Assembly (NCBI RefSeq): GCF_000473065.1
Contig: NZ_AXAZ01000002.1
Coordinates: 62,001-126,000 of the forward strand
DNA from: Bradyrhizobium sp. WSM1743
GTDB taxonomy: Bacteria > Pseudomonadota > Alphaproteobacteria > Rhizobiales > Xanthobacteraceae
Length of the DNA: 64,000 nt
Direction: 5' to 3'
A model generated the notes under the pieces. It was given only the letters and a program-made list of their open reading frames with translations. It did not search any database and was not told the origin of the DNA. The translations under genes were made by a program, and so were the position numbers. This document shows, in pieces, positions 28,863 through 39,159 of the stretch. The first letter of the stretch is position 1, and every line of letters starts with the position of its first letter.

Positions 28863-29129
28863 GCGAGAGCGATCGCCAACAACGCGAACACGCTGCACAC
28901 CTACGTCGTACCAAAGTCCGCGGTCTGGACGCCCAACGACGCACTGAGCAGTATTGGCCTTGGAGTGAATGTGGAGGATCAGGACAACATCCATGCGGAC
29001 GTGGATTTGATATGCTCACTGGACAGAACGCCAAGCACCGAGACCGAGCGCTTGTTCCTGGGCGGCGATTTGGAGAATTACCGAATCGCCAGCGAAGACA
29101 ACCCTTACAAGGGGGAGACTGGAGACTGA
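28863..29129 (+). pseudogene. Unidentified coding-like fragment without a start
   Basis: The + strand is open for 88 codons after a stop at 28860 and has a protein-like composition: H-T-Y-V-V-P-K-S-A-V-W-T-P-N-D-A-L-S-S-I-G-L, then D-L-I-C-S-L-D-R-T-P and L-F-L-G-G-D-L-E-N-Y-R-I. There is no ATG/GTG before residue about 35 and no ribosome site. It looks like the 3' end of a larger gene cut upstream by a frameshift or deletion. The family is not recognised. Confidence 0.4.
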
Positions 29130-29594
29130 CGATTTAGACGACTGGCGACCGCGCCATTCTCGCAGGTTCCTTGATGTTGACCAGGACGAACCCTAAGGAA
29201 AGCTCAGTCCCAGCGGCGCCGCTTCACGAACAACGATAAGGATTTTGCGAATAACGTTCAGATCAACCCATTCCTGAGCTGCGCAACAGACGAAGGCGCA
29301 CCCACATCCCAAGAAGTATCCGACGCTGTGGAGGAGGACACACTCGCACCATTGGTCGCTCTTCCACGGCTCTCCACTGGAGTGCGGCGGCCGTCCGCAT
29401 CGATCCGATCGCCATCGACACATTTGGCGGGACACTCGGATGACGTGAGCCACTAAGGCGGAGCATCGATCCCTTCGCCAGATCGACCCGCCATCGACCG
29501 CGCGATCAATCAAAAGAGCTCGGGTGCGATCACATCAAGGATCAGGTCAATGGAGTGTCGCTCAGCGGCTGAGCCGTACCGTCGCAGAGCGGCC
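29130..29594. other. Stretch without a supported gene before the nod box
   Basis: Only short overlapping open frames on both strands, none with start signals or known content. Confidence 0.35.
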
Positions 29595-29643
29595 TATTCG
29601 CGATCTGGATGCGTTCCATCAAAACAATCGATTTTGCCGATCT
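29595..29643 (+). promoter_or_regulatory. nod box (NodD-binding promoter element) upstream of ttsI
   Basis: The core ATCAAAACAATCGATTTTG at 29619-29637, followed by CCGATC and preceded by GGATG at the right spacing, is a near-consensus rhizobial nod box. It faces ttsI, whose ATG is about 930 bp downstream. This fits the known route from flavonoid and NodD through ttsI to the type III genes. Confidence 0.85.
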
Positions 29644-29693
29644 TGCCTAAAAGGCCCATACTCGATCGTAATCTATGGAGGCAGCCTTCAAGA

Positions 29694-29882
29694 ATGTCGT
29701 TTGGCAATCGATTCCTTTCTCAGTCCGTTGCCGATCAAATCGGCTTGCGCGCTCGGACGTCTGCATCCCAGAAGTTAGCTCCCACGCGTCCTAGAAGCCT
29801 CACGCGGCTCGCCACCGCCTCCTTGCTAAATTGGCACCATGAGATCGGTCGGACGAGCGTGAGGTCACGCCTTAAGGGCTAG
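29694..29882 (+). CDS. Possible small ORF directly after the nod box
   Basis: This is a 62-residue frame (M-S-F-G-N-R-F-L-S-Q-S-V-A-D-Q) with GGAGG 12 nt upstream, a little far. A second, overlapping frame starts at 29675. Right after its stop lies a hairpin: CGACAGGTC (29899-29907) pairs with GACCTGTCG (29916-29924). It may be a real small gene or just ttsI leader RNA. No homologue recognised. The remaining 29925-30573 shows no gene. Confidence 0.25.
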   Translation: MSFGNRFLSQSVADQIGLRARTSASQKLAPTRPRSLTRLATASLLNWHHEIGRTSVRSRLKG

Positions 29883-30573
29883 CAAGGACGACTGCCTGCG
29901 ACAGGTCTGGTTTCGGACCTGTCGTCATCGCTCCAGACACCTTGCGAGTTCGAGAGCACTGCTACTGCCAGCGGTCAAAGGCACTTGAATCTCACCTAGC
30001 GTCAGATTGTAGGATTTCCGACAGCCCCGCGACACAGAACCCGTTCGCGTGTACTCTTCCTGACAGGTAGCAAGAATTGCGAACGTCTCAAAAGCACAAT
30101 GCTCAGCCGCTCCGCCCCGTCACGCTACTGGACTGCTCCTCTCCGGGGCGAGCGTCCGACATCGCCTATGTGCAGATCGAAGGACGGAGCGCCGATCCCC
30201 TCGCAAGGGAATCAAGATGCAGCGCGCGAGCAAAGCGCTGGCGGTCGCCATCTGGCCCTTGCTGGGCACACGCCAACTCCAAAGTCGAGATCCGATCATT
30301 CTGGCGCCGTGCACCCGTAAGACGAAATGGTGCTGGTGTAGCCACCTGGATCTATGCGCGATGACAACGCCGAGGAGCTCGATTGGATCGGTCGCAGCTT
30401 TCGCTGGCCTGCGGCCACACGAGAGGACCTCGGGCGCGACGGAACTTCAGGCGGTCGACATTTTGCGTGCAAACAGTTGGCTGCACCAATCCAGCCGCCT
30501 CTCAGTTCCATCGAGCCCCATGTTCAATCGTGACGCGCTCAGGTCTTGACGTGGATAGACGAGAGCCGATGAA

Positions 30574-31263
30574 ATGCGAATTCTCCTGGTTGATCATCAT
30601 GCGGGCTTTGCCCGCGACGTGAAGGAAGCCCTCTTAAATTGCGGCTTCGCCGTCGACGTGACACGCACGCTGGATGAGGCGGCGACCGCGCTCGATTGCG
30701 CGAACTACCACATGGTCCTGCTCGAATCGGATTTGCCCGATGGAGACGGATTGGACTGGCTGAAGCAGCTGCGGCGCGAGGGACGGTCAATGCCGGCCGT
30801 GATGATGAGCAGTCTCAATGATCTCAGACGGCGGATTGCGATTTTCAATGCGGGCGCGGATGATTTTCTGCCCAAGCCCGTGTCTATCGACGAACTCATT
30901 GCTCGCATGCGGGCTATTTTGCGACGGTCAACGCAAATGACGGCGCCGGTAGTGACATTTGGGAATTTGCATTTCGATCCGATCGCGCGACAGGTCTCGG
31001 TCGGTGGTCGAATCCTCAGAATTGCGCGCCGCGAAGTCTGCATTCTTGAACATCTGCTCAACCGCGCCGGCCGTACCGTGCCGCGCGCATCGCTCGAAGA
31101 TAGCTTGTATGCATTTGACGACGAGGTCTCGACCAATGCGCTGGAAGTCGGGATTTACCGCTTACGCGCGCATTTGAGCCAGGCGGGTGCAACGCTAAGG
31201 ATCAAGACCGCGCGCGGCGTCGGTTACACCCTTGAACTCATTGGCGCAGCATCGGCTGCCTAA
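30574..31263 (+). CDS. ttsI: TtsI, response-regulator-like activator of type III genes
   Basis: This 229-residue OmpR/PhoB-type regulator has a receiver domain (about 1-120) and a winged-helix DNA-binding domain (about 130-225, with R-E-V-C-I-L-E-H-L-L and T-A-R-G-V-G-Y-T-L). The normal phospho-acceptor Asp is Glu51 (L-L-E-S-D-L-P-D-G-D-G), as expected for TtsI, which is thought to act without phosphorylation. It binds tts boxes and activates the secretion, pilus and effector genes. A nod box lies upstream and rhcC2 follows in the same direction. Confidence 0.92.
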   Translation: MRILLVDHHAGFARDVKEALLNCGFAVDVTRTLDEAATALDCANYHMVLLESDLPDGDGLDWLKQLRREGRSMPAVMMSSLNDLRRRIAIFNAGADDFLPKPVSIDELIARMRAILRRSTQMTAPVVTFGNLHFDPIARQVSVGGRILRIARREVCILEHLLNRAGRTVPRASLEDSLYAFDDEVSTNALEVGIYRLRAHLSQAGATLRIKTARGVGYTLELIGAASAA

Positions 31264-31333
31264 GCCGACCCAACCTGAAAGCAACACTCCCTTGAACGTC
31301 ATTAACAATGCCGCCGGGGCTGATGAGCCGACG

Positions 31334-32743
31334 ATGGTCGCCAGCGCGCTGCAGTATGCCGCTTTTCGCCGCCTCTGCTACGTGCTGTGCGCAGTCGCTC
31401 TGCTATTTCCGCTTGCTGCCACAGCTCAGACAAAGCGGGATGGCAAAGGAGAACTGCTACGCGCGGCGCCAGGCAGCACCGGCACGCTCAACATTACCTC
31501 CTCACAGGGCAAGACAGTTCATCTGACCGCACCGGCTGCGAGCATCTTTATTGCCGACCCGGCGATTGCGGATTATCAGGCGCCTTCGAACACCACGATA
31601 TTTGTTTTTGGCAAAAAGTCCGGACGGACGAGCCTGTTCGCCCTGAACGACAATGGCGAGGCTCTCGCTGAGCTGCGTGTTATCGTTACCCAACCGATCG
31701 AGGATCTGCGGGCGGCGCTGAAGGCCGAAGTCGGCGACTATCCGATTCAAGTCAGCTATACTCCGCGCGGCGCGATCCTTAGCGGTACGGCGCCCAATGC
31801 CGATGTCGTCGAGACCGCCAGGAAGGTCACTGAGCAGTTTCTTGGGGCGGGGGCGCTGGTTGTCAACAAGATCCAGGTCGCCGGCTCATTGCAGGTGAAT
31901 CTCAGCGTACGGGTGGCAGAAGTCTCCCGCAGCGCCGTAAAGGATCTCAATATCAACTTCACCGCCTCCGGCCCAAACGGCGCTTTCCTTGTCACCGGCA
32001 AAGGGGGCGGGTCCGGCGCGGCCGGCGGCGGTGGCACGATCGGGATCGGGTTTAGCGCCGGTAACACCAACCTCAGCGCTGTTCTCGACGCTCTCGCGAG
32101 CGAGCACCTCGCCTCAATCCTGGCTGAGCCGAATCTGACGGCGATGTCCGGCGAAGCCGCAAGCTTCCTCGCCGGCGGGGAATTTCCAATCCCGGTCATG
32201 CAGGATAATCGACAGGTTTCGGTCCAATTCCGGCAGTTCGGCGTGAGCCTGGAATTCGTCCCGACTGTGCTCAACAACAATCAGATCAATGTCCGTGTGA
32301 AGCCCGAAGTCAGCGAACTGTCGAGCGAAGGCGAAGTCAAAATCAATGGCATGGCGGTCCCTGCCCTCTCGACTCGGCGGGCGAGCACCGTTGTCGAACT
32401 CGCCAGCGGTCAGAGCTTTGCAATCGGCGGCCTGATCAGGCGCAACTTCAACTCTGATATCGGCGAGTTTCCCTGGCTCGGCGATGTGCCGATCCTGGGT
32501 GCGCTTTTTCGCTCCTCATCGTTTCAAAAACGTGAAACCGAGCTGGTCATTATTGTCACGCCCTACATCGTGCGGCCCGCATCGAACCCGAACAAGATGA
32601 GTGCGCCAAGCGACCGCATCTCACCGCCCTCAGACGCGGGGCGGATTTTGACGAACACGATGGCCCGGCCGGCGCGAGATCGCGATGCGCCTCGCGCCAG
32701 CACACCAGGATTGACCGGCAGCGCCGGATTTATCATCGAATAA
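31334..32743 (+). CDS. rhcC2: RhcC2, secretin part of the type III outer-membrane ring
   Basis: This protein of about 469 residues has a signal peptide (R-R-L-C-Y-V-L-C-A-V-A-L-L-F-P-L-A-A). An N-terminal pilus/secretin domain, a BON-like stretch (D-L-R-A-A-L-K-A-E-V...I-L-S-G-T-A-P-N) and the full secretin domain follow (V-A-E-V-S-R-S-A-V-K-D-L, a Gly-rich loop about 215-235, L-A-E-P-N-L-T-A-M-S-G, V-P-I-L-G-A-L-F-R-S-S). In rhizobia the secretin is split into rhcC1 and rhcC2; the partner is at 52438-53154. ATG 31334 is chosen because it sets the signal peptide; the open frame extends back into ttsI. Confidence 0.9.
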   Translation: MVASALQYAAFRRLCYVLCAVALLFPLAATAQTKRDGKGELLRAAPGSTGTLNITSSQGKTVHLTAPAASIFIADPAIADYQAPSNTTIFVFGKKSGRTSLFALNDNGEALAELRVIVTQPIEDLRAALKAEVGDYPIQVSYTPRGAILSGTAPNADVVETARKVTEQFLGAGALVVNKIQVAGSLQVNLSVRVAEVSRSAVKDLNINFTASGPNGAFLVTGKGGGSGAAGGGGTIGIGFSAGNTNLSAVLDALASEHLASILAEPNLTAMSGEAASFLAGGEFPIPVMQDNRQVSVQFRQFGVSLEFVPTVLNNNQINVRVKPEVSELSSEGEVKINGMAVPALSTRRASTVVELASGQSFAIGGLIRRNFNSDIGEFPWLGDVPILGALFRSSSFQKRETELVIIVTPYIVRPASNPNKMSAPSDRISPPSDAGRILTNTMARPARDRDAPRASTPGLTGSAGFIIE

Positions 32744-32753
32744 GGATTGTCAA

Positions 32754-33416
32754 ATGACCTCGCGATATTTGTGTCACTTGATCGTTATTGGGGCAACATT
32801 GGGTGGCTGCGCAAATAGTGCGTCGATCCATCTCGGGCCGGCTGAACAAGCAATACAGGTCGAGCAGAGGAAACGTGTCTTGTTCCTGCACAGCCTTCGT
32901 GGCTCCGAAAAGCTTCAGCTGCGGAGCTTTATCGCGAACGTCAGTGGCGGCCGGCGGGACGCACTCCATGTGGATGTCACCGGCTCACCTAGGCTCATGG
33001 CCCAAGCGGCGCACGAGGCCCGCGCCATGGGCGTTGCTCCCTATAACATCCGGCTGTCCCCTTCCCAGGTCGATTTACCGCCCCGTTCCGGCGTGAGGAT
33101 CGAGGCGATCACCTTTGAAGCCCATGTTCCGATCTGTCCATCGCTTTTGATCGTGGGACCTGCCGTGAACGACAATTCATTCGACCCAACGCTTGGCTGC
33201 TCGACCAGAAACAATCTGGCAGTCATGGTGAACGATCCGCTCGACTTGCTGGACAATCGGTCTGTCTTCACGAGTAATGGCGATCGCGCCGCCAATGCTC
33301 TTGCCAATTACGGTACCTCCGCGCCGCGCAATAAGAGCAACGGAGAAGATGGAGTAGGCACGGTAGCGCCGGACGCGGCGGGAACGACAACACGGAATGT
33401 GCAGCAGCTCAGATAG
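32754..33416 (+). CDS. CpaD-like lipoprotein linked to RhcC2
   Basis: This 220-residue protein has a lipobox L-G-G-C (about 16-19) after a short hydrophobic start, so it should be a lipoprotein. The body matches the CpaD pilus-biogenesis family: P-I-C-P-S-L, F-D-P-T-L-G-C-S-T-R-N-N-L-A-V-M-V-N-D-P-L-D-L-L, the hallmark ending of CpaD. CpaD-type lipoproteins assist a CpaC-like secretin, and RhcC2 resembles that class. AAGGA 8-12 nt before ATG 32754 and an 11-bp gap from rhcC2 indicate co-transcription. Confidence 0.82.
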   Translation: MTSRYLCHLIVIGATLGGCANSASIHLGPAEQAIQVEQRKRVLFLHSLRGSEKLQLRSFIANVSGGRRDALHVDVTGSPRLMAQAAHEARAMGVAPYNIRLSPSQVDLPPRSGVRIEAITFEAHVPICPSLLIVGPAVNDNSFDPTLGCSTRNNLAVMVNDPLDLLDNRSVFTSNGDRAANALANYGTSAPRNKSNGEDGVGTVAPDAAGTTTRNVQQLR

Positions 33417-34598
33417 GCGGGTTTGGGCGCGTCTCCGAACTCGCTGTGCAACACCTTGCGCTTGAGCGTCGTCACCACGCCCGTAACACGGCGCGACTTC
33501 GAGCCGCCCCCCATTGCTGGCACATGGGGCAGCGATTGGTTTGGCTCTCATCGAGAACGATTGGCCTATCTTGTTCACCCGCACCACTCGATCTCGTCCA
33601 GAATTTCCACGTGGCGTGCTCAATAAGGCTGCCATCAAACGCCCTGAACGCTTCGACAGGGAAAGCGTCACCGGAGGTCGCCTCCCCGAGATCATCGGCG
33701 CTGAGGGAAGAAGCGAGAGTGCCTACGATCTATGAGGCGTGTCCAAGAGCGTAACTTAGGCATGTCGACAGCACGCCAGGGGAATGTGCAAGAGCATACC
33801 GCGCAATTCCATGTTGCATGGGTGTTCGCATGACCCCAGATCAGCGATCATTGCGTCCACGTCGCTCGTTTGGCGTAACCGTTATGGCTAGTGGGCACCC
33901 GTTTCCAGTCGCCAGTTCGGTAACGTGCTCGGCGGCTGCTTTGCCTCATCGTCGTCCCATCCGATCAATGGAACGCCCTATTGAGGGAGTACGGCAGCTA
34001 CCGCTCCGGAAAGGGCACATCGGTTTAACCGAATAAGAGCGTGGTTTGTGCTGGTTGTCTGAATGCACCCGGGTTCACAAGTTATCATCGCCTCTCAATG
34101 GCAACGAAAGTGCGATCAGCAGTCAAACGCGCTCGGCCTCTGATTTCTTGGACGAGGGCTCCCGGTAGTCCCTGAGCTGGTGCCACCCAACGTGTCGGCG
34201 CCGGTGTCAGAAAGCGAACACGGATAACCGAGTTGGTATACAAATGGCTTCGTTTCGCGGCTATTCTCGCGCCAGGCGACAAGAAAGCAGAGATTGCGAG
34301 CTTCATTAAATACGCACGTCACCTTCGAATGCTGGCCAGGAACACGGAAGAGTGCGAAAAATTAACGGTTCCGATGCCGCCGACCAATCGAAAGCCCGCC
34401 GAATGGGACCAGTGCTCGTGATCATAGCGCCGTGATCGCGATCTGAAGGTGGAGAGAACGTCGGTAGAGTAGCACACAACGCATTGCTTTCAGTTGAAGA
34501 CGTATTTTTCATCGGCGCTTTCTTTGGCCGCCACGAGCGATGCTGCAGCCTTGGAGAAGGCACATGCCGGCCATCATTCACCTTTTGCGATCGACCAC
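33417..34598. other. Stretch without a supported gene
   Basis: A few open frames (for example + strand 33514-33735) have neither start signals nor recognised content. Confidence 0.35.
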
Positions 34599-34630
34599 GT
34601 CAGGTTTTGGAAAGCTAACGTGAGTAGCGA
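34599..34630 (+). promoter_or_regulatory. tts box of the repeat effector
   Basis: GTCAGGTTTTGGAAAGCT is followed at normal spacing by AGTAGC. The box is 33 bp before the effector ATG and points at it. The central TCG is TGG here, a small departure from the window's other boxes. Confidence 0.75.
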
Positions 34631-34662
34631 AATAACGAGAGAGCGATGCCAGCGGACTGACC

Positions 34663-36935
34663 ATGGACCGATTCAACACGATCAACCCAGCCGACACAGG
34701 GTCCGTTGCGTCAGTTGCCACCGTGGAACAGCCACAAGCGGCATTTGAGCAGCACCTGCTAAACGCGCCAGGGGGCGGCCCCATCTATCCCCACAGAGAG
34801 CTTTATGGTGTCACTGAGGAGGACGATCGCCTTATCCAGGCAGCGTCTGGCGCTGCTCTCGAGCGAGGGCCACCGCCGAGTTCCACGACCATCAGTATTT
34901 ATGATCGTCGGCTGCGCAAATTGGCTGACGCGCTGAAGCAGTCTGGCAAATCAATTTCTGGCCTCGATGACGATACGTTGGTTAGTTACGCCAGGAAGCT
35001 GCTGCCAAACGACAGAGTCATCGCCGCTGCATTGTCGATGGTCACTCGGTACCGCGAGCCTGATGCCAACGCTCGCCCCATCTCATCGCATTATCGTGCT
35101 TCCAGGGACGATGAGCGCCTCATCAGGGAGGCCGTCGCGGCAGGTTTCGGTCGACGGCTCCGTGCGAATACGGCCGACAGCTATGCGAGCGGTCTGCGGA
35201 AGTTGGCGGCAGCACTCCGCCCCTTGTCCATTGCCAAGCTCAGTGACAATACACTGCTTGGCTACGCCGACCGGTTGTTTCCGGATGACAAGATGGTCTT
35301 CGCCGCCTTGAACGGGCTCCGCGACTATCGCGCGATTGCCCGGCAGAACAATTTGGGCGGAGGAAGCTCGCGCCAAGTCATCCAGCCGCCCGCCCCCTCG
35401 CCCATGCGCTCGGCCGATGAGCAGCCGATGGGGAACGTTTCAGATGGGCGCGGCTCATTGCCGTCCGGGTTCAATACTCCGCAGGTCAGGCATGCAATCG
35501 GGTTTCCGGCCCATCCTCCTATACAAAATGTCGCCCAGAAAGCGCTTTTCGATGCGGCGGCTCGCGAGGGTCTCCTGCCGGCGACGACTTTCGATGCGCC
35601 GGTGCCGTGGCCAACGATGAGTTCAACTATCCACTCGCCGGTGCAAAGTGTCGCTCAGGAAGCGTTTTTCGACGCTGCGGATCGCGAGGGCTTCCCGTCG
35701 GCAACGACCTTCGATGCACCGGTGCGCTGGGCAACGATGACTTGGACCACCCACTCGCCGGTGCAAAGTGTCGCTCAGGAAGCGCTTTTCGATGCCGCGG
35801 ATCGCGAGGGCCTCCTAGCAGCGATGACCTTCGATGCACCGTTGCCCTGGCCAACGATGAGTTTGAACATCCACTCGCCGGTGCAGAGTGTCGCTCAGGA
35901 AGCGCTTTTCGATGCCGCGGATCGCGAGGGCCTCCAGCCGCCGACGACGTTCGATACACCGGTGCCCTGGCCAACGATGAGTTCAATCGCCCACTCGCCG
36001 GCGCAAACGTTCGCTCAGGAAGCGCTGTTCGATGCCGCGACTTGGCAGCCGAGCTCGCGGCAGCCGAATTCCGCCTCTGAAGACCACTTTGGACGGATGA
36101 TGAAAGAAGGCGCTGCGGCCCAGACCACGCTTGAGCAGACGTTCTCCGCAGCCAGCGACATCTTTGATGCGTCTTTGGCCATTCCAGAGGATTTCTCCCA
36201 CGGCACCCAGGCCGCGCCGGATATGATGCGCACCAAGCTTGGCCGCTGGGGCCTCTTGCCGGATGCAGCACAGCGGGTAAAGACCTACGACATTCGCGGT
36301 GAACGCTATACGGCCGTGTTGGGACCGGGAGGGCCCAATGATGTTCAGCTCATCCATCTGCGGTCTCCCGCTGTCGGCGATACGTTTGATGTTTCGTTCG
36401 CCGTTCCCAAGGATTTTTCCCATCGCACCCAGCTGGCCCCCGACATGATGCTGTCCACCTTGGGCGAGTGGGACTTCTTGCCTGTTGCGGAACATCCAGT
36501 TATGAATTACGAGATTGGCGGCGAACGCTATACGGCCATCTTGGGACCGGAAGGCCCCAACGACGTTCAACTCATTCATCACCCTAGGTCCACGCCGGGT
36601 GTGCTTGCGCCAGGGTTTGATTCGCCGGCACCTTTCGAATGGCGTGAGCACGTTCCTTCGGCGCTGGCGCAAAATTTTGCCCTGCCGTCTGCCGCGCCGG
36701 CATCAAGCCGTCAGGCCCCCCGCAAGTGCCTGAACTGGGAGAGTTGTTCGCCGACGACTGGACGCACGGCTCCCAAGAGGCTTCGCCTGTCGTGATCGAT
36801 ATACTGCAGAGCCTAGGTCTTCTGCCGAGTCGGGATGTCCCAATGACCGTTTTTTTTATCCACGGTCAGCCCTACACGGCCGAAAGCCTACCGGGAGGCC
36901 GCGTTCTTCTCTTTCATCGGCCGCAATTTGGCTGA
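34663..36935 (+). CDS. Type III effector with 40-residue tandem repeats, frameshifted near its end
   Basis: The main frame gives 710 residues (to 36795). Two related N-terminal helical modules come first (D-D-R-L-I-Q-A-A...Y-D-R-R-L-R-K-L-A-D-A-L and D-E-R-L-I-R-E-A-V...Y-A-S-G-L-R-K-L-A-A-A-L), as found in several Bradyrhizobium effectors including SUMO-protease-like ones. Then come four and a half 40-residue repeats, then about 75-residue C-terminal modules ending R-Y-T-A-x-L-G-P-x-G-P-N-D-V-Q-L-I-H. A third, diverged module lies in the next frame (36726-36935, ending Y-T-A-E-S-L-P-G-G-R-V-L-L). Adding one base to the C6 run at 36716-36721 would join them. No C48 protease domain remains. 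A tts box precedes it. Confidence 0.75.
35514..36030 (+). repeat. 120-bp in-frame tandem repeats in the effector gene
   Basis: Four full 120-bp units (starting 35514, 35634, 35754 and 35874) and a partial fifth (35994 on) encode H-S-P-V-Q-S-V-A-Q-E-A-L-F-D-A-A-D-R-E-G followed by F-D-A-P-x-P-W-x-T-M. The middle copies are nearly identical at DNA level, implying recent expansion. Confidence 0.92.
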
Positions 36936-37289
36936 ACGGGGCTCGTCGGCACCTAGCGTCTGGGCACAGAGATTTTGACTCTTTTGTGCTTTCGGCACTC
37001 TGTAAGATATCTTGGGATAGAGCACGGCCTAATTTGGCGCGCGCCTTCTCGGTCGTGAACATCCGATCGATCCGTGCGCGCTCGGCGTTGCGATGTTTTC
37101 CCATGGAGCGGTCTCTCTGACGAGACGGGCATAACTGTCGATGCGGCAGTCGAGACATTGTCGGGCGAGCACGCCGATCTCGACCGCGAACATATTGAGC
37201 AAACTGGTATGCTTCGAGGCGTAATCGGAACTCCAAACCTCTCAGCAGCCTGCGAGCCTGCTCAGCCGGGAACGCCTGATCCCCCGGTG
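36936..37289. other. Stretch between effector and IS66 remnant
   Basis: A long - strand frame (36856-37335) is open but unrecognised, and a + strand frame at 37074-37292 looks like antisense translation. No supported gene. Decayed insertion-sequence DNA is likely. Confidence 0.3.
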
Positions 37290-37910
37290 TGAAGGTGTTC
37301 CTCGCCAGCCATCCGGTCGACTTCCGCAAGGGCATCGATGGCCTTGTTGCGCTTGTCCGCGATGCGGGCTCAGATCCGTTCGATGGGGCGCTTTATGTGT
37401 TCAAAAGAGCCGAGCGAATCAAGATCGTATGGTCGGATGGCTCCGGCGTGTGCCTCATTTGAAACGCCTCGAAAGGCGAAGTTCTGCTGGCCGCGGATCG
37501 GACAACATCGGGTAGCTCACCTCCGCGCAGTTGATGCCGCTGGTGGATGGGACGGACTGGAAGCGGGTCCGGGCTGTGCCGGTCAGGCGCCGGAGATTGT
37601 TGGGTAAAAGCGCTGCGGCGAAGTGAATCAGCGGCCTGAAAGGACGAGAGAGCCGGAGCAAATGTGCTCTGGTCGGGTCAATGACGCCGCCCGATCTCGA
37701 CCTCCCGAATGATGTAGAGATGCTCAAGGCTATGGTGCTTGCCATGGCTGAGAAGGCGACCCGTGTCGAAGCGCTGGAGATCGAGGTCGACGATCTCAAG
37801 GCCCGCAACGCCGATGCCGATGCGCGCATCGCGCGGCTGACACAGATCCTGAAGGCCTTTGACCGCGCCCGGTTCGGCCGACGATCGAAGAAGCTCGGCC
37901 CTGCGAGCAT
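37290..37910 (+). pseudogene. IS66-family remnant (tnpB and start of tnpC)
   Basis: The + strand shows the IS66 TnpB block F-L-A-S-H-P-V-D-F-R-K-G-I-D-G-L, then D-P-F-D-G-A-L-Y-V-F and W-S-D-G-S-G-V-C-L, with small deletions and a stop. It is followed by the first about 75 residues of TnpC (37681 on: coiled coil A-L-E-I-E-V-D-D-L-K-A-R-N-A-D-A, then F-D-R-A-R-F-G-R-R-S-K-K). The catalytic part of TnpC is missing. Confidence 0.8.
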
Positions 37911-39159
37911 AGCTTGCCGCTTACGACTCGGCTCCTGGAAAGGCGTTGCTCTGGCGTGCTGTCACTGCCGAGCCTGCGAAAGTGCTGTCCCTGCCACGCG
38001 CCGCTGACTCCCGCAGAGCCAGCCTCAAAGTAGCGGAAGAAGTTGACCGGGAGGTCATGCTGGTAGAACGGGCATAGCTACTAGAACTGGGATCAGCCCG
38101 TAATTTGGAAGCAGTGCGGGCGCGGTCCGGGCCCTACCGGCCGGGGGGCTGAGTTGAAGAAAGGTTCCTGCCGCATCCGCACTGCTGATGAGGCTGACGA
38201 GAAACATGACTCGGCGCCGACCGTTCTGGTGCGCTAGCACTGTCCCTGCCACATCCCGCCAACCTCAACAGCTCTGTATCCGGGCGAGCTTACTGAAAGC
38301 TGACAGACCCGCGCGGCAATTCACAAATGGAAGGGGCCCCAGGGCAGCGTGCCACTAGACGTCAGGACGTTCAGGTCCAGACAAAAGGCCGTTCGGCGCC
38401 GCTTACGATCAGCGGCAGCTACAGCGGCGCGACGGACCGGAGAGCGGTCAGCTAATCCACTGCAAGCTTTATGACTGATCGCCGGTTATGACATCCGGCT
38501 TCGTGCGGGTCTTCGAGGAGGAGAGTTTACCACGTGGATCGCGCATCAGGCGCGTCCGGACCAAATACGTCCCACCGCTTACAAAGTAGCGGTCTAGCTG
38601 GCAGGCATTCCTCGTGAACATGACCATGTTACCGAGCCGTCTCTCGATCCAAGAGCGCGTTATTCTCCGCAAAATGATAGATACAGCAGTTCTATTGCAA
38701 AGTGGGCGGACAGTATTTGCTTGTGTAGGGCGGTGAGAATTGCTGCTCCGCCGTGCGTTTCCTCCCAGCAGGCTGATGAGAAGTTCTGTGCGTCAAGTTC
38801 AGCAAAATTGATCATGGGGTCCGGCCGAGCCATCCCCTCGGAGCCGCCGTCGCTCGCTTGCCCAAAAGCGTAGCGCTGGCTAGGCATGATCGAGCCGATC
38901 GGAATCGAGACATGGTTGTGCCGGTGGTCGCGCTGCGCGCAGCATTGCCGACCCACCGAGACCTACATGAAGCTGTGCTCTACATGATGGGACGGGAGGC
39001 GATGATACCCCGCAAACCTCGAAGTGATCGAGCGCGCTTTACCAAACTGCGAGCGGGGCAAGCCATGAGGCGTTCCATGTCGCTTCATGGGCCCATCTCT
39101 CCAGTAAACCCCTCTTCGTCTTCCAGATCAAAAGTAAGAGCGGCTGCCGAGGATATCGG
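37911..39159. other. Stretch without a supported gene
   Basis: A - strand sequence GTCAGCTTTCAGTAAGCT at 38287-38304 partly resembles a tts box, with CAG for the central TCG. No gene with convincing start or content follows it. Open frames on both strands (38660-39181) are unrecognised. Confidence 0.35.

Noticed and set aside
31232..31333. Upstream extension of rhcC2 to 31232
   Set aside because: It overlaps ttsI and would bury the signal peptide; ATG 31334 gives a normal secretin precursor.
35607..36672. Repeat-bearing ORFs in other frames of the effector repeat region
   Set aside because: Their periodicity is a by-product of the 120-bp DNA repeat; the main frame has the known effector modules.
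38287..38304. Possible tts box on - strand (GTCAGCTTTCAGTAAGCT)
   Set aside because: The centre deviates (CAG for TCG) and there is no convincing downstream gene; kept only as a remark.
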